Part shown: in pieces, positions 1 through 13,100 of the stretch | How positions within the stretch are numbered: the first letter of the stretch is position 1 | Layout of the letters: the number at the start of each line of letters is the position of its first letter | Assembly: GCA_024516035.1 (NCBI GenBank) | Contig: CM044964.1 | Location: 14,624,449-14,688,448 of the forward strand | Length of the DNA: 64,000 bases | Direction: 5' to 3' | Source: Bactericera cockerelli | Taxonomy: Eukaryota > Arthropoda > Insecta > Hemiptera > Triozidae | Program-made: the position numbers and the translations under genes | Notes under the pieces: generated by a model | What the model was told of the DNA's origin: nothing | The model's input: the letters and a program-made list of their open reading frames with translations, nothing else | Databases searched by the model: none

Positions 1-942
1 CAAGGTGAACAGCTTTTGTATTACTCATGCAGCTTTTAGCCTGTTATGGTTCTTCTGGCCAGAACAAATGAAACATTTCCTTAAAAAAAAAAAAAACATT
101 TCTTTTACATTTCGATCATTTCAGACGGTAAACATTCCTTACAACCGAGTTTTCATAAAGATTAATAATCGATAGGTATTGTGTATTTCTGAGGAATCTT
201 TTTAAGTTAGATTAAAAAAGAGGAAAAAATATTTCTTCTCATTTTTCTTCTATACTCGTTCGAGCCTTGTCGGGGGGTTATACTGGAGTCAAGTTTTGGT
301 ATGTTCAGTGATTCAGTGTCTTGTCCTGCTAGTGTGACTGACTGTGACATTAATTCTAGCAGCTCATCTCTCTAAAGTAAGCCAAAAGGCCGAACTATAA
401 AATGGGATCACAGCGCTGGCCAATCTCTGTTGTACTATTTCATAATGCGGTTCTGAGTTTTCAAGAGATAACCTTACTTCCTCTTACAATGGTACATTTT
501 GGGAAAATGTACCAAGACGGAAACATCGTCTTGGTACATTTCGGGTTAACTTTTGTGTCTCGGACTTGCATTACACTCCTGCCTAGAGATATTGCATGTT
601 GGAGTGACAGAGAGAGAGAGAAGAAAGATGTGGGTTTTACTAGAAAGGTCTCCTAAGGGTGTCACAAGTGAGACAGAAATGCAACAATTAGGTATTCCGA
701 CAGGCATGATCTAATTGAAAGAACAGGGGGCTTAGGTCTGAATTTATAACAACAAAGATTACTGATAGGATTACAACAAAGATTACCCAGGCCAGGCTAG
801 GTAATCCCTCAAGTCAGAGTTTCAACCGCGGCGCACTATAGTCCAACAGGATATTTGCCTGGCGACAGGTTCTGGTAGTGAGGTAGGGTGTAGGAACGTC
901 AGGATATTTGCATTATTTTCTCTACCTATATCCTAGTCTGTC
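1..942. other. Intergenic, no gene seen
   Basis: AT-rich DNA; short frames (for example 402-656) have no domain, codon bias or splice context. Only the 505-541 hairpin stands out. Confidence 0.6.
505..541. repeat. Perfect 15-bp hairpin
   Basis: AAATGTACCAAGACG and CGTCTTGGTACATTT separated by 7 bases (GAAACAT). A third arm-like GGTACATTTT lies at 491. No transcript evidence. Confidence 0.85.
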
Positions 943-1131
943 CCGGTAGCTCAGTGGTAAAGGCGGCACTCTGTGAACCCAGAGATTTCAGAGGTCGTGG
1001 GTTCAAAACCCAGCCGGGACATCCTCCCATTTTGGATTTTTACCACATAATAATATATTACTTACTGCTGGGATAATGGGACTTTAATAGTCTTGATCGG
1101 GCAGTATAAATAAGACGATATTATTATTATT
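943..1131 (+). repeat. tRNA-derived SINE, family A
   Basis: Head with a perfect 7-bp acceptor stem (GTCCCGG...CCGGGAC), A-box TAGCTCAGTGG and B-box GGGTTCAAAACCC; the anticodon loop is not a valid 7-base loop. The body ends ...GGGACTTTAATAGTC...GGGCAGTATAA, followed by a TTA-rich tail. Not a functional tRNA gene. Confidence 0.8.
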
Positions 1132-2189
1132 AGTTTAACAGTCCCACAACGGTATGGTTTAGTATTGATGAGGAGCTGCGGGTTTTAGTTAGGGTAGGCA
1201 GGCATGGATACCGGGCGGTCCATGTCTGAGTCCTACACTTTTCGGCATGAGCTTTCCCCTCCCCAAAAAAATATCCTAGTTTAGAGCCTGACTTTTCTGA
1301 CTAATCAATGACAACTTTGAGCTTACTTGTAATAGTGCAACAGTCATTACAAAACCTCCCGTTGCTATTGTGCTAACACGCTGAACTTTGCATAGCACCT
1401 TGGTTTTTAATTGTCAACACATTAAAAGTTGCATTAAATTCGACGTGCTTGGAACTCGAACCACCGACCTTCAGAAAGTTAGAAATGCGTTTTTTGTTGT
1501 AAATTATGATTTCCTAATTTCTGATGATTTTCAAGTTTTCCTTTTTCTTCTTTTGTCATTTCACAAAGGAACAAATAATTTCATTGTTTGTTAATGAGAT
1601 AGATTTAAAAGAGTTTTTTTTTTTAATTAAATTTATTTGGAATTGAATTTTAAAAAAAAAACTTGTTCTTATGCTTACTTGTTTCTATTTTTATATTATT
1701 TTTTAACAATGTATGTATAGTAAATTTTAATACATGTCCATTTAGTCTATGATTACAAGAACTCAGACTAATTAAGCCTGTACATTTATGGATTACATCA
1801 TGGTAATGTTTTACATATGTATTACGTTTGTTTATTACTTCTAATTTAGACAATGCACGATCAACATGTATTTTACATGTCCGAGATACATTCCCCAAAG
1901 AGTTCGGATGTAACACAAGTCCGTCTTATTGTGTGTTTCTTTCTCTTTCAAGGGAACAAAATGAAAGTAGTTCTTTGAGAGAGAAATACCTTGAGGTTCT
2001 TGTTGAATAGTGGTCAGTTAAAGAAGATTGAGTAATTTTAAAATACCGTCTAAAAAGTGGCAGGGCATGATTTTTTTCCGTGTTTGTTGTCCGCCGAGCA
2101 AAGTCCTTCCAAAATAATTGTAAAGTAACCTTCAACTTGATTTGCTTTCTATTATGAGTTCTTATCCCTCTTTGGGTACGAAAACTTTA
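1132..2189. other. Intergenic, no gene seen
   Basis: AT-rich, T-run near 1614. Frames here are short and unsupported. Confidence 0.6.
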
Positions 2190-2405
2190 ATAAAAAAATA
2201 ACACTCTTTAGTGGAAGGTAACCACTAGGCGAGGTTAATGCTCAAAGCATTTTCTACCAAATAACCTCAGAGCGTCTTATTATTATGTTGCCACAAACAA
2301 AAATTAATAAGGAAAAATTCATGCACTGGGTGGGATTCGAACCAACGGATCCCTACGCTACCTGGATTACCAGACTAGCGCGTTAACCACTTGACTAACA
2401 GTGCA
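2190..2405 (-). repeat. tRNA-derived SINE, family C
   Basis: Head in reverse: TGGGTGGGATTCGAACCAAC, then TAACCACTTGACTAACAGTG. Body CTTTAGTGGAAGGTAACCAC and GAGGTTAATGCTCAAAGCAT matches the copy at 30.1 kb. Confidence 0.8.
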
Positions 2406-3164
2406 CAAAACTTCATTTTTTTTAAAATTTGTATGTTCGCTTTAAACCTGCTACTTTTGGGGTTATTTTACTAGAACATTTAGGTGTCACTTGACCAACG
2501 ATTGTTTGGCTTTTTTACAAGTTACCTTTGTTTAGGGAATAGAAAATGAAAGTCTCTACACGAATCTCATTTTCTCCCCTTGATTTCTAATTTCTAATAA
2601 TTTCTTTAATTATTTTTTGTGACGGGTCATTCATAATTATATGTCAAGACCATTATTTGTGAAATAAAATAATATATTATATTATAATAAAAGCATGTAG
2701 TTGTAGAATCCCATAACCAAGTTCACATATCTATTTTTAGTAATAAAACTAACATGTTCAATGTTCATTTCCATATCATACTTGTCCACACAGATACCCA
2801 CAGCCAGACCTCTGGTTTGACCTTCTGGGTGTCCTGGACACTGGGGTCATCTCGGTAGGATAGTATGTACTCGAGAATGCATATTATGTATTTTCATAAT
2901 ACTATACTCGTATACATAGGTAATTATGTACACCTATTCTGTGTAATACCTTACATAATAATGTACATATGTATATGTACGAGTATATACTTACCATACA
3001 TAATTCTGTTTCTGTTTTATTGAGGGGGCAAGATGTAACCAGGGAACCTGATGCGATCTCCAGATCCTCCAGTAAGGTGTCTTTGAGTCTGTTGAGTGCT
3101 AGCCTGGTGGTTTGTCAATGAGTCTTGGCACCCTTCTGTTGATCTTTCAATTCCCCCTTCTTCT

Positions 3165-3865
3165 TCACTGCATCCTTATTCTTATCTTGCTTGTTTATTT
3201 TTGTGTCATTTTCTTCTTTTCTTTCTTCGTTTTATTTTTGTATACTTATTATTATATTACATTTGTATCTTTTTTCCTATTTTCTTTCTTCTTTTTATTT
3301 TTCTTTTTTTAAACTTCTTCCTAATATCCATCCTCCTAGTTTTATTTTCGTCTTCTTTATATTACCATCATTCTTGTTTCTTCTGGTATTTTTGCTCTTT
3401 CTCCTTATTCTCTGTATTCTTAGTTCTCTTCTTCATAATCTTTTTCTTGTTGTTCTGGCTACACTCTTCCTTCTCCATTCGTTATTCCTGCAACATTTTC
3501 TTCTTCGTCTGATATGCCTACAACTTTTCCTTTTGCATCTGTTATTCCTGCAACATTTTCTTCTTCATCTGTTCTTTCTGCAACTTTTCTATCTTAATCT
3601 GCTGTTCTTTCAACTCTTCCTCCTGCTGGATCAGACTTACCTTCTTCTCTCTTCTCTTTCGAATACCTGTTCTTCTCGTTTCTTACACACTCACTTATCT
3701 AGCGCATCCACGAATTCTCTCCTTTCTTCCCCATTCTTTCGCCTTCTCCTCCTAAACTTCCTTCTCCACCTGCACCTCTTCCTCTCTTCTTCATCTAGCT
3801 TCTTCTTATTCCTACTCTTCTTCTTATTGTATCCCCTAACACCCCACCCTCCTTCATTCCCCCCT
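3165..3865 (+). repeat. Pyrimidine-rich low-complexity block
   Basis: Nearly all C and T on the + strand for 700 bases, with a roughly 30-33-bp repeat (TTATTCCTGCAACATTTTCT) at 3483-3625 and CTTCTT runs. Long Phe/Leu-rich frames here are compositional artefacts. Possible triplex-forming tract. Confidence 0.85.
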
Positions 3866-4094
3866 CCCTCCCTCCCACCGGTTCCTCCTCCATCTGGTTT
3901 TGCTCCTCGCACGGGAAACCGGTTTCTTACTCACCAAGCTCACCGCAGAGCCAGAAAACCAGAACCCGAAGCCTCTGGAATCGTCTCAACCGTCTGTGAG
4001 GATAAGATCGGTTGGGTCGGTTATCGTAACTGGTTTTGAATCGGCAAACGTGCTAAACCAACGTCGTGGTGTTAATTGTGTTAAATAAGAAAAT

Positions 4095-4335
4095 TTAATC
4101 TACATGTAATACATTTTTTGAATATTTGTTTTAATCCCTGTATTATTTTTTGAAATTTTAAATTTTTTTAATCTAGATATAATACATTTCTTAAATATTT
4201 GTTTTAATCCCAGGATTATTATTTTTTTTGTTGTTGAAATTTTATAGTTTTTAATCTAGATGTAATACATTTTTAAATATTTATTTTAATCCCTTTATTT
4301 TTATTTCACTGAAATTTTATAGTTTTTTGTGAAAT
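4095..4335 (+). repeat. Tandem repeat, three units of 72-84 bp
   Basis: AATCTAGATGTAATACATTT then AAATATTTGTTTTAATCCC in each unit, starting at about 4097, 4169 and 4253. Confidence 0.85.
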
Positions 4336-5602
4336 AAATTGAAAGTTTTTTTTCCCATATGTACTTGCTAAAAATAGTTAGTAATTAATTAGTAATTTCA
4401 GTTCATTGTATTAAAGTTCACCAATAAATTAAAAGCCAATACTTTTTCAAAAAATCTTTTGTTGTTTTTGTGGCTTTGTTACTGTGAAGTGAATGTCAAT
4501 TGTAGGTATGAATATTTTTTATTTAATTCGCAATTTAAAATAAAATTAAATTATAAAATAAATAAAAATAAAAGTAGCATATTTGTATTTTTCAAAGCCT
4601 CTCACAATTTTTCTCCCCTAAGATCCAAGTAAAACCTGTTACTTAAATATAACCTGTTGTTTGCAGTTTGGTTTTTTAGAGGGAAGTAAGAGGTAACAAA
4701 ATGAAAATAACTTAGGTACAATAGTTTTTATATCTAACCTATTGACGATTTTGTAAATGTGAATAATTATTTGAATAATTATACATCACTTGGTAACGAG
4801 TAATTTATGAAATAATCGTCTCCTCAAGACATAATGCATAATTTAGTACTAAAATTAAATTAACTTAACCATTTTTCAAATTAGGTATTGTGCGTATATT
4901 TTAGGATAACTAATTTTAATTTTGGTTTACCTAATATTTATTTATAATAATTCTGTTCAGTACTACAGTAGTATGATCTAGATATAAAACTACAAGAAGT
5001 CATTCAAAGTTGCTCTTAGTAGTACAGTTTTTTTTAGACATTTTCTCTTTGTGATTTTTTGAACTCTCTCCGCTCGTCATGATAATGTTGTGATACTTCC
5101 TTAGGTAAGTGTCCCTGATCCAATGTCAATCAAGTTATGAAAAACCCAATCCAATTGTTTCGTAACTTGTACGCAAATGGGCTTTCCTTGGTGGAAGTTG
5201 TTGACTTAGGGTCAAATTAAAAAAAAAAAATGTTATTCACAACTTTTTTAATAGTAAGGACGAAATTAATAGACGTTTTTGTAAAACCTCTGTGGCGATA
5301 AGTCACAGATTGCGTTTTGTGTAAGAAAACCGACGCTTAGCAGTGACAAGTTATCGATGTTGTCTATTAATTTTGCCATAAGTTTTATTTCAACATGAAC
5401 TATAGGAATTCACAACTTATGTTGTAATTTCATAGTTATAGCAGCTTGGTTAAAAAAATAGTACCAAGTGGACTGTTAAAATAAAGCTCTATTCGCACCT
5501 TATACTTTCGCCACGCCTATTTAATGGCGTTTTAAATAGCATCAACTCAATGTTTAGTGGAGACACAAAAAATAGCAGAACCAATTCTATTACATCCGCT
5601 GT

Positions 5603-5918
5603 TTATTATGGTGTGTTTACATTACATTGTCAGCAGGGAAGTGGGCATGACGAGAATGCTAACACCTCACTCACTGCTCATCTCTTCACTCCCACTGCTA
5701 CTTCTCCTGCCTTGTACTTCATTGACCTAAAATGGGAATATCTCGAATATAAACTTGTGACACCTGCTCATCTCTTTACTTCTACTGCTATTGCTTCTCA
5801 AATTGAGCTAATAAAGAGTAGGAAATTAGCATAGAAGTGAGCAGGGGAGTGAGGTGTTCACATTCTCATCATTTCCACTTCCGTGCTCACTTCTAATGAA
5901 CGTAAAAGCACCATATTA
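5603..5918. mobile_element. MITE with roughly 85-bp imperfect terminal inverted repeats
   Basis: Left TATGGTGTGTTTACATTACA and GAATGCTAACACCTCACTC pair with right GAGTGAGGTGTTCACATTC and GTAAAAGCACCATA. The centre repeats CACCTGCTCATCTCTTTACT-like text. No coding capacity. Confidence 0.8.
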
Positions 5919-5942
5919 AATCATGAATTTTTAAATTTAATT

Positions 5943-6343
5943 AACATTAGGCGTAGTTTGTAGTTCTGGCGTCTCCACTAATAATAATTGATTTGTCATG
6001 TACTTTCGATGACATGTTGAATACACGAGTTCTCGATCACTCTCACTGAAGTTAAGCAACGTCCAGCGAGGTTAGGACTTGGATGGGTGACCATTCAAAT
6101 TCGAACCCTGCCTCGTGATGCTGGCTATTCCCGGGCTCATACAGGCTGGGCGAGTTTATTTTGACTTGCTCTTTTGTGAGTTTCCAGCGAATAGAGGGTA
6201 AAACCCCTGTCGTATTATACGACCATGCAGTTGAAAGCGACGTTATAAACCCAAAAAACCCTCATACTAAACCACGGATGTTACAAATATGTACATTTAC
6301 ATTAGGCGTGGTTTTGGTAGTTCTGGCGTCTCCACTAAACACA
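5943..6343 (+). repeat. Roughly 40-bp direct repeat flanking a 5S-SINE
   Basis: ACATTAGGCGTAGTTTGTAG / TTCTGGCGTCTCCACTAA at 5943 recurs at about 6299 with small changes; an inverted partner TTTAGTGGAGAC is at 5549. It could be an older element opened by the SINE. Confidence 0.6.
6004..6255 (+). repeat. 5S-rRNA-headed SINE, diverged
   Basis: TTGAATACACGAGTTCTCG, then GAAGTTAAGCAACGTCCAGC and GGATGGGTGACCATTC, followed by the family body and GAAAGCGACG end. It is flanked by a roughly 40-bp direct repeat (5943 and 6297) ending GGCGTCTCCACTAA. Confidence 0.85.
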
Positions 6344-6812
6344 CCGAGTTGACATTATGTAATTATGCCGGCCTCTTATTACCCAAAGAAGTCATTGCCT
6401 AACTAGCTCGGGTCTGGCTCACTCTTGACCTTGGCGCTAGGACAAGGAGACAGGCGGGACACTTCCGCAGGTCATTAGAGATGATGGCACCGGGAGCTAA
6501 TTTGGGCACTAGATGTGACACTCACTACTCATAACAGACTATATACCTATACCTATGCATGAAGAATATTATGAAGGTGTCTTGTATTATGTAATGTAGG
6601 TACCTATGGTCAATATTAAACTTAGCTTGAGGTATGTTACCCAACTGTTGTTGTTGTTGTTATTATTATATTATTGAATACTTTATTAATATAGGACCTT
6701 TATTATACAGACAAGTAATGATGTTAAAACTGACGAAGATGACAACCGTCTAGTGTCTAGGACCTTGTTTTTGTTAGTTTTTCGTCAGGGTAAACTATCT
6801 GAGGAGGCCATA

Positions 6813-7035
6813 GTCGATGGCACGTTGAATACATTAGTTCTCGTTCTGTCACTGAAGTTAAGCAACGTTGGCGAGGTTAGGAATTGGATGAGTGGCCATT
6901 CAAATTCAAACCCTCGTGAGCTGGCATTTCCAGGCTTGATGAGGTTAATGTAGGTCACTGGTTGGTCAGTTTTCAGTGAATCGAGGTTAAAACCCACGTC
7001 TAGATATGATTTTAGCAGTTGAAAGGGACAACCCA
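6813..7035 (+). repeat. 5S-rRNA-headed SINE, diverged
   Basis: CGATGGCACGTTGAATACAT, GAAGTTAAGCAACGTTGGCG, GAATTGGATGAGTGGCCATTC, then a body with several small changes ending GTTGAAAGGGACAACCC. Confidence 0.8.
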
Positions 7036-7136
7036 AAAACATATTATGAACTACTCAGATACTATGCATATTATTATACGTTATAGATTTATCTATTAGA
7101 AATACCTACTTTTTCTAAAGCTAATTGTCAAAGATA

Positions 7137-7285
7137 ACCGACCTCAGAAGTTTGATCGATAAGACTTGTACCGTGGAGGTCGGTGGTTCAAGTCCCAAGT
7201 CCAGCAAAGATTTAGTAAAGCGAGTTTGAGTAGTAGTGACATCACGAAAGTGATTAACACAAATATGATAACTTTGAATAGTCAA
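7137..7285 (+). repeat. tRNA-Thr-like SINE, family F, internal deletion
   Basis: GACCTCAGAAGTTTGATCG, GGTGGTTCAAGTCCC, GCGAGTTTGAGTAGTAGTG and ACAAATATGATAAC. Confidence 0.8.
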
Positions 7286-9300
7286 AGATCCAAATTACCT
7301 AAATATCTAAAGTCCAAACACTCTAAACAAACAATACTTGTTACCTTCTCGTATTTATAGATGCCTGTCTAGTTTTCTAAATTGTACAAAATTATTACCT
7401 AATTCAATGAGCTTACTTGCATATTTTCAGAATTACTAATGTAAAAATTAAATGCAAAAAACATGAAATGCGAAACCTTGAACAATTCTTCTGAAATTCA
7501 GCAGCTGTATTCATACCTTCTACTATTCAGATAAATTAAACCAATGATGCCTAAAGCTGCATCAATTTTATTTATTAATTTCTTCATATTCCTATTACCG
7601 TGATTGACTTTACATAATACTAGTGCTGACATTATAAATTAAGCTAATAAATGATTTCTAATGGCCTACGGGAAATATTTTTAAAGAAATTATTTACACA
7701 AATACCTAGATGTTTTCATCAACACTTGGTTTATAAGTCTTCCTATACAAAGTTGACACTCCAAATAAAGCACCTCTCACTCTCCTTATAAGTAGTCATG
7801 TACCATGTAATTACTCTCATACATATGTTAAAATGTGTTACAACTCTTGTTTTATCTAAGACAAGAAACACTTAAACGCCCTCTTTGAGTGTCTCAATCT
7901 AATAATTCCAGAACTAAATAAATGACTCTCTAATAAAGAGAGACACCCCCCAGGATTCCAAACCACCCACCTCTAGTCGAATCCGGGTGCGGACATAAGT
8001 TTATGTATGAATGGTTTTATAGAGAGTTAAATTATATTCAATTTGGTACTTGTGTAGAGATAAGAGAACCCTTACAAGTTTTTTTACTTTATCTTACCTA
8101 TAAGGTATAAACAGTATTGTAATCGGTCACTTTTTTACAAATTGAGCTGATAACATTTCTGGACCAAATTAGAATATCCTGATTCCAAAAAAATCTGATT
8201 TTTTCTATACTAAACTTCTTATAATATCCATAAGACTTTTTTCTTTAAATTTGGGTTTAACGTTGCTTTAAACTGCATTGTTATAATGTTGTATCACGAC
8301 GGGGGTTTAACCCTCCATTCGCTGGAAACTCACAAACAGCTACTCAAATTAATCTCACCCAGCCTGAGTGAGCCCGGTCAGTATTATCGAGAGTTCCAAT
8401 TTGAATGTCAATCAAAGTTAATGGAAAATGGTAAAAAATGCTTTCTTTCAGATACTTTTTTACAATTCGGTCCAAATTATGTAGTATATATTATTATATG
8501 TTATTTTCGTTCGGTCTATAAGTTCTGTTCCCCCATTTTCTGTTCCAGATCATCCGACTGATCCAATCACAAGAATGGACTGACTGATCTCCCGTCCAAT
8601 CAAACCACCAGACGATTCTAGTCAACCACTCAGACTAAGCTACGGCGAGTCATGGACAGTGACGGGATGGGGGACACCACGTCCTCTGCCGATACCGTGT
8701 CCTGAACATTTCCGGGGAAGTAAGTTGAACTTTTGATTGCTTTGGTTTAAAATAAATAAAGGAAGTGTCTTCGTTAACTGTGAAACGGATTGCTGTCTTG
8801 CGCAGCAGCTAAATGACTATATACTTGTAATTGATTATACTTATCTACTTAGATATTATTTTCTTCTGCTACACTCATGGCTATACTAGTAGTAAAGATG
8901 CTAATCATTTTCTACCTTCTACACTCGAGACATTTTCTACATCGCGTGAGCAAGTTCGTATAAATTACCTACATCGCTCGAAACTGCTTTATTTTTTATT
9001 AGCAATACGATGTGAAACAATGCAGTTAGGTAAGGATTAACTCATTAGACATTTAGGTACCGAATCACTAGCTGATGGTTGGAAGCCTCTGACTTATTAA
9101 TTTGTATATTGGGACATTCAAAAGTTTCCAACGGACCTTAACTGACATGATAAGTCGACTTCTAGTCAGCTCAACCAATCACAGCAAATAATGATCAATC
9201 GCCTGGTTTTTTTGCTGTTTCCACAAAATGCCTCCTTTACGCTGCTCCGAAGGGTTTGCCACGCGAGACGGTAACTTTCCCACCGTCGGTGTATTGAGTT
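7286..9300. other. Intergenic, no gene seen
   Basis: Holds the 8.25-kb SINE fragment; the rest shows no ORF with recognisable content. Confidence 0.6.
8248..8410 (-). repeat. 5S-SINE body, head lost
   Basis: Reverse orientation: GGGTTTAACGTTGCTTT, ATCACGACGGGGGTTTAAC, TCACCCAGCCTGAGTGAGCC. It stops where the 5S head would begin. Confidence 0.75.
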
Positions 9301-9301
9301 C

Positions 9302-9487
9302 AGTCAGCATTAGTCAAGAAGTGCTGAGCGAGTATTTGCCAAGAGAATAGAGGTCATTACAACTCGCTGACTTAACTGGTCACTACAATAAATCCTGTCA
9401 GTCAACAATTAGTGGTCAGCATTGGAGTGCTAACTGACTATTTAACAAGCGAATAGAGGTCATAAAAATCTGCTGACTTAACTTGTC
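9302..9487 (+). repeat. Two-copy tandem repeat, roughly 113-bp period
   Basis: GTCAGCATT... GAATAGAGGTCAT... GCTGACTTAACT(G/T)GTC occurs at 9302 and 9415. Confidence 0.75.
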
Positions 9488-9667
9488 CACCGTAATTCAA
9501 TGCTGATGCATCTATCTTTTGTAGTTCTATTGTAAGCTATTCACCTGTGACCATACCTGCTTCATTTCAACCAGATACCACACGGAGTTTGTTTACATGA
9601 TGGATTCAGCATTTTTGTGTCAGCAGTTTTGTCGAGTTTGTATAATTTGGCTTTAATAACCTACCAT

Positions 9668-9955
9668 CAGTTGTCACAGTGGTCGATTGTAGTAGAGCAT
9701 TGACTTGAACACATGGTGACCTGCGTTCGATTCCCACCAGTGCAAAAAAAATCTACTTTGTACTTGAATGTGTGGATTGTCCGGGGTCCACTTATACCAC
9801 GTGAGGAAAATTGAGTAGCTTTTATATGGATAGCGACCAGTGCAACACTACGAGAAGGAATATGGAATATTAAGAAAATGATGGTTTGGAGTTTCATAAT
9901 GCTGAGCTACCCACTAAAGTTGTAACATAATAACACAATGAAACCACATACATTA
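9668..9955 (+). repeat. tRNA-derived SINE, family E
   Basis: B-box TGCGTTCGATTCCC, body GGGGTCCACTTATACCACGT then GAGGAAAATTGAGTAG, ending GCTACCCACTAAAGTTGTAA; same family as at 22.5 and 41.7 kb. Confidence 0.85.
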
Positions 9956-10138
9956 CACATGCCTGTATAATACCTACCATCACAAAATCACAAAAGTAAA
10001 CACATTTCTAATACAATTTAATACATACTTGTTGAAAAAATTGACCGTCGAAAATTTTGAGGGATCGATCAACTAAAATAAAGAGGTGCTTTGTTAAACT
10101 GTTGGCATAATGGGAGACTACCTGTCTTGCACTGACAG

Positions 10139-13100
10139 TCTAAATACAAGCACGTCTATCCTTAACTTTTGTAAATTTAGGAGAATTGAAAACTATTTGA
10201 ACAAAATCACTCTATGGGAAAATAGTATATGTTACTGCATATCAGAGCGTTTATTTTTATATATTTAAGGTAAAATTGATAGTTTTGATTAATTATACTC
10301 GTTAATTAGGTACAATTTTTACAAACAATACAATGGAATTATTGAGAGAAAAAAAAATCGATTAACAAAGAAACTAGAACAAAATGAATAAAGTTCTACC
10401 TGCACCACCATAAGAGGCGGGTTATTGTCTGTGCAATATCTTCCACCAAAACCTGTTGGGTATAAACGAAATCAGCTTTATTCTGTAAGCTCTAGTTCGT
10501 GACGGTCCCTTCACCTCAACTCTTGAGACTTTTAGGTTACAGGAGCACAGTATGTAGTTGAAGAAAATCCTTCAGTCTGCCAGTTGTTTCTGCATTATCC
10601 CTTACTCTTTCTCTATTATAGTGTATACAGTGTCTTTTCTTATCTCACTATGAAAACGTTATTTTGTATTAGGTACGGTTCATAGTTTAATTTTTTTAGA
10701 TAATGAAGTTTATTTGTTATACAATGAAATACTGTGTTATCCTAATTGTTCTGAATATGTACTTGCCCTTTAGTATAGAAGACTTTTTAAAACTGGCGCC
10801 GAAAATCTCAATGGGACATGCCTTTGAAGCGGCTTTTTGTTCATTCATAAAGACTTTCTTTTGATTGAAGGTAAGGGTGAGATTATTTGACATTCATTGT
10901 TCAGAACAACAAGTAGTATTTTACCAGGTTTTATGATGGACGCCGTAGTTTCTATTTAGTAAAAGGTTAGTACTTCATCATAAAATGGTTTTGATGTTTC
11001 TCATGTAACGTAAAGAGATATTACAGTGGTTTTTTTTACCAAACTATTCGTTTTGGGCGAGATCTTGAAAGAAAAATTCCTTTTTTCGTCAATGGAAGGT
11101 TGTGTGAGTATGAAAAATCCCGCTTTAATTGCCATCTAATAAACAGTTTTTCATTCAGCTTAGGTGGTTATAGCGATGAATAATGCTTGATTTCTTTTAT
11201 TATATATATTCAAATAAAATAACTGAACTATGTTAGGTTTTAACTCTTTTTCAAAACGACTTTTTTGTCAACTCAAATTTGGTATAGAAAGAATATAATA
11301 ATTTCAGCCTAATTTTTTCCTTTTTTTAGTCATTATGAAAAATAAACTATAACAGGGTGCGACATAATTTTTTTGCAACACCCTGTATATGGGCAGTCAA
11401 AGAGACATACAATTGAATAGAAATACGAAAAATGCAAGAAAAACTTTGATTTTTAATGATGTTAAAAAGTTATGGTGTGTAAACTAATATTGTTGCATGG
11501 ACCACCCTGTAGATATTTTCTTAAACCATCATATGGGTGGTCGAAATTGTCTAAAATTCAACGAGGAGTCCAAATTTGAAAGAAAAAAACGAATTAAAAA
11601 AGCCATTTTCAATTTTGTGTCTACTCCTACCTACTTTTTATTTCAAGTTTTAAAAATCATTCAGTGTGGAAACGAAACTGAAAATGGCTTCAATTTTTTT
11701 GATTTTTTCTTGTTTTTTTCCCACAATTCGAAGTCTACGTTGAATTTTATACAAATTCGAGTACCCACATAATTAGGGCATGTACCCTTGGATTTTTTAT
11801 TTTTTCAAAAACTCTTTCAGGGGCCGAGTAATTTGAGGTGTCCAACTTTGGTGGGACACCCTGTATAGTATGTAAAAATCTCGATAGGGTTGGGGGGGGG
11901 GCTCCGTGAAATTTACACCAGTCATTTGGTGCTCCGCGGCAAAAATAGTTTGAGAACCGCTGGTCTAAATAAAGCACTTCTTATCCTTACACTTTTTAAA
12001 TTTTAGGAGAATTGAAAAACTATTTGAAAAAAATCACTCCTGATGGGAAAAAGGTAGTATGTATCTGCATGATGCAGAGCGTTTATTTTTTATATTTAGG
12101 TAAAATTGGATAGTTATTATTATATTACTCGTTATTAGGTACAATTTTTACAGTACAATACAATGGAATTATAAAGAAAAAAAAAATACAGATTGAACAA
12201 AGAAACAAGAACAAAAAAGTGAATAAAGTTAATGCCCTACCTAAAGGGCGGGGTTATTGTCTGTGGCCATCTGTTCCACCCGAACCTTGTTGGTGTTTAA
12301 ACTGAAAATCAAGCTTTATTCTGTAGCATCTCATGTTCGTTACGGTTTCCTTCACCTCAAACTCTTGTCAGGACTTTTAGGTTAACAGGGAGCACAGTAT
12401 GTAGGTTGAAGAAATCCTTCAGTCATGCCAGTTTGTTTCTGCTTTATCCTCTTATCTTGCTTATCTCTATTATAGTGTATTATCAGTGTCTTTATCTTTA
12501 TCTCTACTATGAAACACGGTATTTATATTTATTGGTATTAGGTACGGGGTATTCATAGGTTTTATAAATTGTTTGTTAGATAATGAAGTATTATTTGTTA
12601 TACAATGAAATACTTTTATCCTTTTTTTTCTGAATAGGTACTTGCCTTTAGTATTATGAAGACCTTTTTAATCCTTGGCGCCTGAAAATCTGCAATTGGG
12701 AGTGGCTTTGAAGCGGCTTTTTGTGTCATTCATAAAGACTTTCTTTTGAATTGAAGGTGAAGGGATTGTAGCATTTATTTGACATTCATTTGTTCAGAAC
12801 ACCAACAAAAGATTTACCAGGGTTTATGAGGACGCCGTTAAGTCGTCTAGTTAGGTAAGAACGGTTCAGGTACTTCATCATAAAAATTAGGTTTTGATGT
12901 TTCTCCATGTAGTTAGAGAGATATTACAGTGCGTTTATTATACAATAGACTAGCGGGCTGTCGCCCGCTTTGCGGGCCGAGGCATGGCCGTGAAAGCAAA
13001 AAATCCTTTTTCGCCAATGGCAGGTGTTGTAGTGGGAGTTTCGAAAAATCCCGTCTTATTGCACATCTAGACTATAAGACAAAGCTACCTACCAAATTTC

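Larger units (their letters stand above)
2406..5602. other. Intergenic with low-complexity DNA
   Basis: Apart from the pyrimidine block and the 4.1-kb tandem repeat there is TA/TACATA-rich text (2650-3010) and plain AT-rich sequence; no coding signal. Confidence 0.6.

Noticed and set aside
943..1021. tRNA gene candidate
   Set aside because: The acceptor stem is perfect, but the anticodon loop has 6 bases, the variable region is too long, and the same head with the same body recurs at 62.3-62.6 kb, so it is a SINE.
3096..4039. Long open frames rich in Phe and Leu
   Set aside because: They arise from the pyrimidine-rich block; two overlapping frames are both open and no domain or codon bias is present.
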